A DNA stretch of 19,505 nt, from positions 1 to 19,505 of the forward strand of contig JAVVPL010000029.1 of assembly GCA_036655775.1 (NCBI GenBank). Reading direction: 5' to 3'. This stretch comes from JAVVPL01 sp036655775. GTDB taxonomy: Bacteria; Bacteroidota; Bacteroidia; Bacteroidales; P3. Shown here one piece after another: positions 7,977 through 14,707 of this stretch. Position 1 is the first letter of the stretch, and every line of letters begins with the position of its first letter. The position numbers and the translations under genes are program-made. Under the pieces are notes generated by a model, which was not told the origin of the DNA, did not search any database, and worked only from the letters and a program-made list of their open reading frames with translations.

Positions 7977-9071
7977 ATGCTGCAATTACAAGATCAAGAC
8001 AGTCGTATTTTTGTAGGTCAAGAAGTTTTGGCCTCCTTGGATGTATGGGTCGAAAATCTTAAGGTGTCTTCTTTATTTATTTTACTTGATACCAATACCC
8101 AGTTGAATTGTCTTCCTTTACTTTTGAAACAAGCGCCTTTACTTTCTCAAAAAGCCAAATTAATTTGTATTCCAGCAGGAGAGGAGAATAAAAACTTAGA
8201 AAATTTAGCTTTTATTTGGAAGGTTCTGTCTGAATCTTTGGCTGATAGACATAGTTTATTGATCAATCTAGGGGGTGGTGTAATTGGAGATATGGGTGGT
8301 TTTGCCGCTGCAACTTATCAAAGAGGAATCCCTTTTGTTTTAATTCCCACCACCTTGCTTGCGATGGCGGATGCTTCTGTAGGAGGAAAAACGGGCATTG
8401 ATTTTAGAGGTTTAAAAAATCAAATTGGCTTATTTATGCGTGCTAAAGCGGTTTTTATTTGTCCATTATTTTTACAGACTTTATCCAAAGCACAGTTTCA
8501 ATCGGGAGCAATGGAAATATTTAAAATGGCTTTATTAGTCAAGGATACTTCATGGAAAGAGATACTCTATCGCGGGTTTGAGCCCACACAATTTAAAATG
8601 GAAGATCTTATTTTAGCTATAACTGCAAAATTACAGATTGTAGCATCCGATTTTAAAGAATCCAAGCAACGCAAAATATTGAATTTGGGTCATACCTTTG
8701 GACATGCTTTTGAATCGTTGTCTCTGGCTCAAAATAGACCGATTTCTCATGGATATGCAGTAGCTTTAGGCTTAGTGTGTGAACTCTATTTTTCTACACT
8801 CCGTCTTGGCTTTTCGGTTTTGATACAAAAAGAAATAGAAACTGAATTATTGAAAATATTTCCTTATTTTAGCATTTCCGAAAATGATATTTGTATATTG
8901 AAAGCATCTCTTTTACAAGATAAAAAAAATAATAATCAAAAGGTGTATCCCGTATTGTTAACAGCGATTGGAGTTGCCGAACTTACGCAAGAAATAAGTC
9001 AAGTAGAGATCGAAAAAGTGTTTTATTATTATCAAAAATTAGAAGTGCGGACTCTAAATGCGCACGCATAG
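7977..9071 (+). CDS. aroB: 3-Dehydroquinate synthase
   Basis: AroB converts DAHP to 3-dehydroquinate, the second step of the shikimate pathway, using NAD and a divalent metal. The 364-residue cytoplasmic protein has the NAD-binding block GGGVIGDMGGFAAATYQRG at 99-117, followed by IPTTLLAMADASVGGKTG to residue 140. Probable zinc ligands are E180 (GAMEIFK), H239 or H243 (NLGHTFGH) and H258 (SHGYAVALG). Length and motif order are normal for the family. The gene lies six bases after tsaE, and its 3' end overlaps the start of aroA, consistent with coupled expression of two steps of the same pathway. Confidence 0.95.
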   Translation: MLQLQDQDSRIFVGQEVLASLDVWVENLKVSSLFILLDTNTQLNCLPLLLKQAPLLSQKAKLICIPAGEENKNLENLAFIWKVLSESLADRHSLLINLGGGVIGDMGGFAAATYQRGIPFVLIPTTLLAMADASVGGKTGIDFRGLKNQIGLFMRAKAVFICPLFLQTLSKAQFQSGAMEIFKMALLVKDTSWKEILYRGFEPTQFKMEDLILAITAKLQIVASDFKESKQRKILNLGHTFGHAFESLSLAQNRPISHGYAVALGLVCELYFSTLRLGFSVLIQKEIETELLKIFPYFSISENDICILKASLLQDKKNNNQKVYPVLLTAIGVAELTQEISQVEIEKVFYYYQKLEVRTLNAHA

Positions 9072-10341
9072 TATGTATAGTGTGCAAACAAAATATAGAC
9101 TCTCTTTTCCACATGCAAAGCTATGTGGATGTGTAGAAATACCTGCCTCTAAGAGTATCAGCAATCGTTTGCTAATTTTAAATTGTTTAACAAAAGAAAA
9201 AACAAAAATAGTAAATTTGTCGTCTTCGGCCGATACCAAACTTATGCAAAACTTATGTGCTCAATTGCCTCATGTTGCAAATTCTGAAATTCCATATATT
9301 TTCAATTGCAATAATGCGGGTACTGTATTGCGTTTTCTTACGCCTATACTTGCAATTACAAAAGGAAATTGGATTATTACAGGTAGTGCGCGCATGCAAC
9401 AACGTCCTGTGGGGGCTTTGGTTGATGCACTTAGGTCTATGGGAGCGCAAATTACGTATATGCAACAAGCTGGTTTTCCTCCTTTGCAAATACAAGGATG
9501 CGATTTAAAAACGAAGAAGGTTTGTGTAGATGCAAGTTTAAGTAGTCAATTTGTATCGGCTTTAATGCTTTTAGCGGCTACATCTTTGTCCAAACCTTTT
9601 GAAATCATTTTGACAGAAAAACAAAACGTCTCTTTGCCGTATATTGCGATGACAGCCTCCTTATTGCAATTATATGGATTGAATGTAAACGTATCGGATC
9701 ATAAAATTTATATAGAGGGTGTATTTCAAAAATGTGAAACGTATACAGTTGAAGCCGATTGGACTTCGGCTTCTTATCTATATGCACTCTTGGCTCTTGC
9801 TCAAGATGGAAATTTGTTTCTGCCCAATTTTTACAAAAATAGTTTGCAAGGAGATCAGGTGCTTGTGCGTTGGGCTGCACTTTTAGGAGTGGATACCCTC
9901 TTTAAAGAGAACGGTATTCAACTTACAAAAAAAACAATGCCTTTGCCTTTGGAATTGACTTTAAATTTTGCGGATAATCCCGATTTGGTTCAGACTATGG
10001 CTGTGCTTTGTGCAGGATTGGGTATTGTGGGTCATTTTAGCGGCCTTCAAGCCCTAAAACATAAAGAAACAGATAGAATACAAGCCCTAGTGTATGAACT
10101 GCGTAAAATGGGCGTATGTTGTCAAACAGATGGAAATACAGATTTACATATTCTATCCAAAATTCAAAATACAGCGGTATGTATCGATACCTATGATGAT
10201 CATCGCATGGCAATGGCTTTCGCCGTTTTGTCTATAAAATATCCAGGTATACAAATAAATCATCCCGAAGTGGTGGAAAAATCATTTGAAAATTATTGGG
10301 ATTGTTTACGTAAATTGGGAGCCGAGATTTCTTTGCGATAA
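9058..10341 (+). CDS. aroA: 3-Phosphoshikimate 1-carboxyvinyltransferase (EPSP synthase)
   Basis: AroA joins phosphoenolpyruvate to shikimate 3-phosphate to form EPSP in aromatic amino acid synthesis. Substrate-binding motifs are all present: K32, S33 and R37 (PASKSISNR), the NAGT loop at 86-89 followed by LRFLTP, R116 (RMQQRPVG), SSQFVSAL, NPDLVQT, K336-E-T-D-R340, and D380-D-H-R-M. The 427 residues fit the family. Two start codons are possible. The ATG at 9058 overlaps aroB by 14 bases; the ATG at 9073 begins one base after the aroB stop and drops five residues, none of them conserved. The sequence is rather divergent between motifs but no key residue is lost. The gene ends the porX operon just before a hairpin at 10351-10386. 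Confidence 0.94.
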   Translation: MRTHSMYSVQTKYRLSFPHAKLCGCVEIPASKSISNRLLILNCLTKEKTKIVNLSSSADTKLMQNLCAQLPHVANSEIPYIFNCNNAGTVLRFLTPILAITKGNWIITGSARMQQRPVGALVDALRSMGAQITYMQQAGFPPLQIQGCDLKTKKVCVDASLSSQFVSALMLLAATSLSKPFEIILTEKQNVSLPYIAMTASLLQLYGLNVNVSDHKIYIEGVFQKCETYTVEADWTSASYLYALLALAQDGNLFLPNFYKNSLQGDQVLVRWAALLGVDTLFKENGIQLTKKTMPLPLELTLNFADNPDLVQTMAVLCAGLGIVGHFSGLQALKHKETDRIQALVYELRKMGVCCQTDGNTDLHILSKIQNTAVCIDTYDDHRMAMAFAVLSIKYPGIQINHPEVVEKSFENYWDCLRKLGAEISLR

Positions 10342-10350
10342 AATTACAAA

Positions 10351-10386
10351 AAAAGAGGATGGTCATTTTATTGAACATCCTCTTTT
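10351..10386. terminator. Bidirectional terminator between aroA and aspA
   Basis: Perfect 11-bp arms AAAAGAGGATG (10351-10361) and CATCCTCTTTT (10376-10386) enclose a 14-nt loop. The arms are A-rich on one side and T-rich on the other, so the hairpin reads as a terminator for both convergent genes. Confidence 0.85.
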
Positions 10387-10421
10387 AAATTCACAAACAT
10401 CGAATTCTAAAATGTTTATTT

Positions 10422-11957
10422 TTAGATTGTCAATTTGATAGGTTTAATCATATTTTCAGGAGATAAAATTTTATCCAATTGAACTTTGGTTAAAATGTTT
10501 TTCTCAATGATAAGTTCATAAACTCCTCGGCCACTAGCAAGGGCTTCTTTTGCAATCATAGAAGAGTTTTTGTATCCAATGTAGGGATTAAGCGCGGTAA
10601 CAATACCAATGCTATTTCTTACCATTTGTTTACAAACGTCTTCATTGGCAGTAATGCCTTCGATACAAAGTCTACGTAAGGTATCAAATCCGCGTTTTAA
10701 TAATTCAACAGATTCAAAAATTGAATACGACATTACAGGTTCCATTACATTTAATTCCAATTGAGCAGCTTCTGCACCCAAAGTAACGCAAAGATCATTA
10801 CCTATTACTTTAAAGCAAATTTGATTGACCACCTCTGGAATTACAGGATTTACTTTACCAGGCATAATGGATGATCCTGGTTGCATAGGAGGAAGATTGA
10901 TTTCATTAAGTCCACAGCGAGGACCCGACGACATTAAACGCAAGTCGTTACAAATTTTGTTTAATTTGATACAAAGACGTTTAAGTCCTGAAGAGTAAGA
11001 TACCATAGATGAGGTATCAGAGGTTGCTAAAACTAAATTATCATCTAATTTAATATCCAAATTGGTAGCTTCACGAATTGCCGAAATAAACAATCCACTA
11101 TATCCAGGTTGCGAACAAATACCAGTTCCAATAGCCGTGGCACCCATATTGCAAATTAAGAATTCTTTAGCTGTTTTAGAAAGTAATTTAGCTTCTTTGC
11201 GTAGACCATCAGCAAAAGCTTGAAAACTTTGACCTAAAGTCATAGGTACTGCATCTTGTAATTGTGTACGACCCATTTTGACAATATGCTCAAATTCCTT
11301 AGCTTTATTATCAAAGGCTTTAATAAGGGGGTCTAAAGCTGCGATTAAATCCAAATTGTTAAAATACAAAGCCAAATGAACAGCTGTAGGATAAGCATCA
11401 TTGGTAGATTGAGAACAATTCACATGATCATTAGGTGAACAAAATTCATATTGTCCACGTTCTTTGCCCATAAGTTCTAATGCACGATTTGCAATTACCT
11501 CATTGGCATTCATATTGACCGATGTACCTGCACCACCTTGAATCATATCCGTTACAAAATATTCATGTAATTTGCCGTCTACAATTTCTTGACATGCTTT
11601 TACAATTGCATCTTTTTGAGCTTTTGTTAATAAACCTTCTTTGTAGTTTGCAATTGCTGCACCTAATTTTGTATACGCAATCCCTTTGACAAAATTAGGG
11701 TAACGATTCATTATGTGACCACTAATTTTGAAGTTGTCAATTGCGCGCACTGTTTGTACACCATAAAGAGCACTTTGAGGCACTTTGCGTTCGCCAAGTA
11801 AATCGCTTTCTATACGATAATTTACTTTAGAGCTAGTTTCTTTTTTTGCAGGACTTGCTGTCGTTTTTTTTGCAGCACTTGCCGTAGTTTTTTTAGCGGA
11901 ACTTGCCGTAGTTTTTTTTACTGGGCTTTTTTTAATTTCAGTTGCTTTTTGAGCCAT
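10422..11957 (-). CDS. aspA: Aspartate ammonia-lyase with a lysine-rich N-terminal tail
   Basis: Aspartase reversibly splits L-aspartate into fumarate and ammonia. The core begins at about residue 46 with YRIESDLLGERKVP, the typical aspartase opening. It contains GGAGTSVNMNANEV, the STNDAYPT block, and the fumarase/aspartase signature GSSIMPGKVNP starting at residue 361, with the catalytic serine loop. These blocks favour aspartase over class II fumarase. Ahead of the core sits a tail of about 40 residues made of repeats such as KKTTASSA, KKTTASAA and KKTTASPA, resembling histone H1 tails and absent from E. coli AspA. No alternative start codon lies between the tail and the core, so the tail should be translated. 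The gene follows an aminotransferase gene by 36 nt without a visible promoter, suggesting an operon. Confidence 0.93.
   Translation of the reverse strand: MAQKATEIKKSPVKKTTASSAKKTTASAAKKTTASPAKKETSSKVNYRIESDLLGERKVPQSALYGVQTVRAIDNFKISGHIMNRYPNFVKGIAYTKLGAAIANYKEGLLTKAQKDAIVKACQEIVDGKLHEYFVTDMIQGGAGTSVNMNANEVIANRALELMGKERGQYEFCSPNDHVNCSQSTNDAYPTAVHLALYFNNLDLIAALDPLIKAFDNKAKEFEHIVKMGRTQLQDAVPMTLGQSFQAFADGLRKEAKLLSKTAKEFLICNMGATAIGTGICSQPGYSGLFISAIREATNLDIKLDDNLVLATSDTSSMVSYSSGLKRLCIKLNKICNDLRLMSSGPRCGLNEINLPPMQPGSSIMPGKVNPVIPEVVNQICFKVIGNDLCVTLGAEAAQLELNVMEPVMSYSIFESVELLKRGFDTLRRLCIEGITANEDVCKQMVRNSIGIVTALNPYIGYKNSSMIAKEALASGRGVYELIIEKNILTKVQLDKILSPENMIKPIKLTI
11848..11919 (-). repeat. Three 24-bp tandem repeats encoding the aspartase tail
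   Basis: Units at 11848-11871, 11872-11895 and 11896-11919 share the core CTTGCCGTAGTTTTTT with small changes. On the coding strand each unit encodes eight residues of the form KKTTASxA. A degenerate half unit flanks each side. The poly-T stretches and the in-frame period suggest growth by replication slippage. Confidence 0.8.
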
Positions 11958-11993
11958 TTTAAATATGTTTTATTTTGTTATATTATCAATTCT

Positions 11994-13193
11994 TTATATC
12001 GTTCTTCCAGGATATACTTTAAGAGCGGCTTCTAGACATCGCATAGCGCCTTTTAAGTCTTCGGCTTTTAACACATAGCTAATGCGGACTTCATTTTTTC
12101 CAGCCCCCTTAGTTGCATAAAATCCTGTGGCAGGAGCCAACATAACGGTTTCTTTATGATCTTCAAAATCTTCCAAAAGCCATTGACAGAATTTATCTGC
12201 ATCATCAATAGGTAAACGAGCCACTGCATAAAAAGCGCCCTTAGGATTTGGACAAAAACAGTGATCCATTTTATTGATAGCCTCTACAATAATATTTCTG
12301 CGTAGAGTATATTCTTTCACTACCGCTTCAAAGTAAGGAGCAGGTGTATCGCAAGCGGCTTCAGCAAAAATTTGACCATACGTAGGAGGACTTAAACGTG
12401 CTTGAGCAAATTTCATCACGGCTGCATATAAATCTTTGTTTTTGGTAACTAAAGCACCCACACGTACTCCACAAGCAGAGTAACGTTTAGAAACGGAGTC
12501 TAAAAGTATTACATTGTTATCAATCCCTTGCAAATGCATTACTGAAAAATAACTAGCATTGTCATAGCAAAATTCGCGATATACTTCGTCGGACAATAAA
12601 AACAAGTCGTGTTTTTTGACGAGTTTGGCCAAACATTCTAATTCTTCTTTTGAATACAAATAACCTGTTGGATTATTAGGATTGCAAATAAGAATTGCTT
12701 TTGTTTTTGGTGTAATTAATTTTTCAAATTCTTCAATAGGAGGAAGCGCAAATCCGTTTTCGATTTTGGCCACAATTGGTTTAGCCACAACGCCTGCGTA
12801 AGTAGCAAAGCCATTATAGTTTGCATAAAAAGGTTCTGTAACAATTACTTCATCTCCAGGATTCATACAAGCTAAAAATGCAAATAAAATTCCTTCAGAA
12901 CCTCCATTCGTGATAATAATTTCGTTTTCGGTAACGTGAATGTTGTTGTGACGGTAATACTCAGCTAATTTTTTGCGATAAGACAAAATACCTGCGGAAT
13001 GACTATATTCTATCAGTTTGAGGTCATTATTTTTGACTGCATCTAAAGCTATTTGAGGAGAGGCGATATCTGGTTGTCCAATGTTAAGATGATATACGTG
13101 CACTCCTCTTTTTTTTGCTTCGTCAGCATAAGGAACTAATTTACGAATTGGAGAGGCAGGCATTAAATGCGCTTTTTCTGAAAGTGTTGGCAT
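11994..13193 (-). CDS. PLP-dependent class I aminotransferase, aspartate type
   Basis: This cytoplasmic fold-type I transaminase exchanges amino groups between an amino acid, probably aspartate, and 2-oxoglutarate. The 399-residue protein has the usual landmarks: LNIGQPDIASP near 36-46, TNGGSEG, CNPNNPTG at 170-177 (N174 contacts PLP), SDEVYREF with D202 and Y205, and the PLP-binding lysine K236 in SVSKRYSACGVRVG with R244. A C-terminal EVRISYV contains the probable carboxylate-binding arginine. It precedes aspA by 36 nt on the same strand. Together they could pass nitrogen and carbon from oxaloacetate through aspartate to fumarate, which supports but does not prove aspartate specificity. Related aromatic or other aminotransferases in this subfamily remain possible. 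Only about 47 nt separate its start from the terminator of the upstream gene; a weak TATATTTA lies almost at the start codon. Confidence 0.88.
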   Translation of the reverse strand: MPTLSEKAHLMPASPIRKLVPYADEAKKRGVHVYHLNIGQPDIASPQIALDAVKNNDLKLIEYSHSAGILSYRKKLAEYYRHNNIHVTENEIIITNGGSEGILFAFLACMNPGDEVIVTEPFYANYNGFATYAGVVAKPIVAKIENGFALPPIEEFEKLITPKTKAILICNPNNPTGYLYSKEELECLAKLVKKHDLFLLSDEVYREFCYDNASYFSVMHLQGIDNNVILLDSVSKRYSACGVRVGALVTKNKDLYAAVMKFAQARLSPPTYGQIFAEAACDTPAPYFEAVVKEYTLRRNIIVEAINKMDHCFCPNPKGAFYAVARLPIDDADKFCQWLLEDFEDHKETVMLAPATGFYATKGAGKNEVRISYVLKAEDLKGAMRCLEAALKVYPGRTI

Positions 13194-13240
13194 AATAAAT
13201 ATATTAAATTTTTTCTTTGTTTTGAGAACTCATTTAAGTA

Positions 13241-13272
13241 AAAAACAGGATAAATAAATCTATCCTGTTTTT
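13241..13272 (-). terminator. Terminator of the DUF1573 gene
   Basis: Perfect 12-bp arms AAAAACAGGATA (13241-13252) and TATCCTGTTTTT (13261-13272) with an 8-nt loop lie about 40 nt past the DUF1573 stop codon on the minus strand. The T run on that strand completes an intrinsic terminator and separates this gene from the aminotransferase downstream. Confidence 0.85.
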
Positions 13273-13310
13273 ATTTTAAATAAATTATAAATTATAATCT
13301 AAATGATTGT

Positions 13311-13742
13311 TTAGGCTGTTAAAATATTGCCTGTAATACGAAGAACGATACGATCGGTTTTTCCGTTGGTAGTAACGGTAATAGATTTGCTAATTGAGCC
13401 TACTCGATTGGTGTCGTAGTGTACTTTGATGCTTGCTTTTTTACCAGGCATGATAGGTTCACGAGGCCAACTAGGAGTGGTACAGCCACAAGAAGATTGA
13501 ACATTCGATAAAATTAAAGGTTCATTACCAATATTGGTAAATGTAAAAACACAATCTCCGTTATCACCTCTTTTTATTTCGCCATAGTCGTAAACTGTAT
13601 TTTCAAAACTAATTTCGGGGCCTTGAATTTTTACGCTTGTCGCTTTGAGGGATTCAGCTTTTGTCGATTTTTTTGAATTTTGGGCATTTACACTACCTAA
13701 ACAAATAGAAAATAAAAATAGAAATGTGATTAATCTTTTCAT
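13311..13742 (-). CDS. Exported DUF1573 protein
   Basis: The function of DUF1573 is not established; the domain has an immunoglobulin-like beta fold and is widespread in Bacteroidetes envelopes. The 143-residue protein starts with a Sec signal peptide (hydrophobic 4-17, likely cleavage after VNA at residue 20). A short lysine-rich linker precedes the domain at about 40-143. The family hallmarks are visible: the YDYGEIKRGD strand, FTFTNIGNEPL, the cysteine pair C85 and C87 in SSCGCTTP, and the PGKKASIKVHYDT turn. There is no lipobox, so a soluble periplasmic protein is expected. It is a single-gene unit with its own promoter and terminator. Confidence 0.9.
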   Translation of the reverse strand: MKRLITFLFLFSICLGSVNAQNSKKSTKAESLKATSVKIQGPEISFENTVYDYGEIKRGDNGDCVFTFTNIGNEPLILSNVQSSCGCTTPSWPREPIMPGKKASIKVHYDTNRVGSISKSITVTTNGKTDRIVLRITGNILTA

Positions 13743-13813
13743 TGTAATAAATTTTATATTATTTAAAATCTATGATTTACGTCATAAGATATATATGTTC
13801 TTATTTGGGAGCG

Positions 13814-13821
13814 CAAATATA
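13814..13821 (-). promoter_or_regulatory. -7 element of the DUF1573 promoter
   Basis: The minus strand reads TATATTTG, an exact TAnnTTTG, placing the start of transcription near 13807 and a leader of about 65 nt before the ATG. No TTTG is found at the expected -33 distance. Confidence 0.5.
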
Positions 13822-13895
13822 CGTTTTTTTTTTAATATATAAAAGGCTAGAAACAAAAACAAAGCGTATAAAAAAAATGAAAAACCAAAAAAAAG

Positions 13896-13926
13896 TTTGT
13901 ATAAATCAAAAAAAGTACTAACTTTG
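13896..13926 (+). promoter_or_regulatory. Promoter of the tRNA-Asp gene
   Basis: TTTG at 13896-13899, a spacer of exactly 19 nt and TAACTTTG at 13919-13926 match the Bacteroidetes consensus in both elements. The transcript should start near 13933, about 22 nt before the mature tRNA. Confidence 0.85.
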
Positions 13927-13932
13927 CATCCT

Positions 13933-13950
13933 CGTTTGAAAAAACAAACG
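13933..13950 (+). other. Hairpin in the 5' leader of tRNA-Asp
   Basis: CGTTTG at 13933-13938 and CAAACG at 13945-13950 form a 6-bp stem over an A6 loop, starting at the predicted first transcribed base and ending four bases before the tRNA. It may shape the precursor before RNase P removes the leader. Confidence 0.4.
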
Positions 13951-13954
13951 GTCG

Positions 13955-14031
13955 GGTTCGGTAGTTCAGTTGGTTAGAATACATGCCTGTCACGCATGGG
14001 GTCGCGAGTTCGAGTCTCGTCCGGACCGCCA
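13955..14031 (+). tRNA. tRNA-Asp (anticodon GTC)
   Basis: The 77-nt sequence folds as a cloverleaf: acceptor GGTTCGG (13955-13961) pairs with CCGGACC (14021-14027), with one T-G wobble. The anticodon arm CATGC/GCATG encloses the loop CCTGTCA with GTC at 13989-13991. A T arm with TTCGAGT follows, then discriminator G and an encoded CCA at 14029-14031. Its own promoter lies upstream and a terminator downstream. A small hairpin GACAC/GTGTC at 14035-14048 follows the CCA and is probably removed during 3' processing. Confidence 0.96.
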
Positions 14032-14064
14032 ACAGACACTTTGGTGTCGGAATCAAACAAAAAA

Positions 14065-14094
14065 GCTCTAAATCTTTGATTTAGGGCTTTTTTT
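14065..14094 (+). terminator. Terminator after tRNA-Asp
   Basis: GCTCTAAATC (14065-14074) pairs with GATTTAGGGC (14078-14087), with one T-G wobble, over a 3-nt loop; seven T residues follow at 14088-14094. Confidence 0.88.
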
Positions 14095-14098
14095 ATAC

Positions 14099-14515
14099 CT
14101 AAGATAAAGGAGCAAGTAAATTTAGTTTTCCCATTCGGTCGTACCATTTTTCTTTTACTTTCATACGTAGGGAACGAGGCAAGAGAATGAAATGCTTGCC
14201 AACCACTTCGTTATGAATTCCCTTAATCATGGTCATCAAACAACCCGTTTTCCCTTTCTTGGCTTTATTGGTCAGAAGAATNNNNNNNNNNCCTTGCGAG
14301 AGACAAGTCTCATCCATAGATAGGTATTCGCCCATATTCTTCTTGAAAACAACATATTCCTGGGCATGATGCAACGGTTCCCAATATTCAAATCCGCTGA
14401 TGTAATGTTTATACTGTGTAGAGAGTAATATTTCATCATCCTCTATACGAATAATATCAAAATAGGATACAATCTTCTGAGGTAGTAAAAATTTTAGTAC
14501 TTCTGTGCTTTCCAT
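14099..14515 (-). pseudogene. Decayed ISAon1-like transposase remnant
   Basis: This open frame of 138 codons is a shortened transposase. The first 34 codons (STEVLKFLLPQKIVSYFD) resemble the start of the small N-terminal protein of ISAon1-type elements. The frame then jumps, near STQYKHYISGFEYWE, into sequence like the beginning of their DDE transposase: NMGEYLSMDET with the first catalytic aspartate, then after the gap LTNKAKKGKTG. It ends soon after a degraded second aspartate region (YDRMGKLNLLA, compare LDMAGNMNLIA) and lacks the final catalytic glutamate. Both an internal deletion and a lost C-terminal half are therefore evident, and activity is not expected. Ten undetermined bases fall inside. 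The element lies directly behind the tRNA-Asp terminator. No terminal inverted repeats or target duplications could be made out. The family call is from recognised motifs only. Confidence 0.75.
14282..14291. other. Assembly gap of ten undetermined bases
   Basis: Ten N characters interrupt the transposase remnant. In related transposases only about four or five residues separate the flanking motifs (DETCLSQ and ILLTNK), so the true gap is probably close to the size shown and keeps the frame. Confidence 0.95.
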
Positions 14516-14607
14516 AATACAAAAATAATAATATCTACAAATTTTACCAAGCTAGATTTTTACTTGATCTCAAATGATGAGGATTAGTTATTCTCAATAT
14601 ATTTCCG

Positions 14608-14615
14608 TACCTTTG
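14608..14615 (+). promoter_or_regulatory. -7 element of the DEAD-box helicase promoter
   Basis: TACCTTTG matches TAnnTTTG exactly. A weak TTAG at 14584-14587 lies 20 nt upstream in place of TTTG. Transcription near 14622 would give a leader of about 86 nt before the helicase ATG. Confidence 0.55.
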
Positions 14616-14707
14616 CACGCTTAAGTGGTATGCGTTTGAGAAATTCATCTTTTTATTTCTGCACTACTTATTCAAAATAAGGCATTCTGCCAAACAAATT
14701 ATATTAA

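Noticed and set aside
9253..9508. Frames on both strands inside aroA
   Set aside because: The aroA motifs are continuous through this stretch, so these are out-of-frame readings.
11848..11919. CRISPR-like short repeats
   Set aside because: The 24-bp repeats are directly adjacent without spacers and lie in frame inside a coding region.
13847..14056. Open frame of 69 codons on the minus strand across the tRNA-Asp gene
   Set aside because: It is the antisense reading of the tRNA (the TRLELATPCVTG stretch is a common artefact of such readings) and contradicts a complete cloverleaf on the plus strand.
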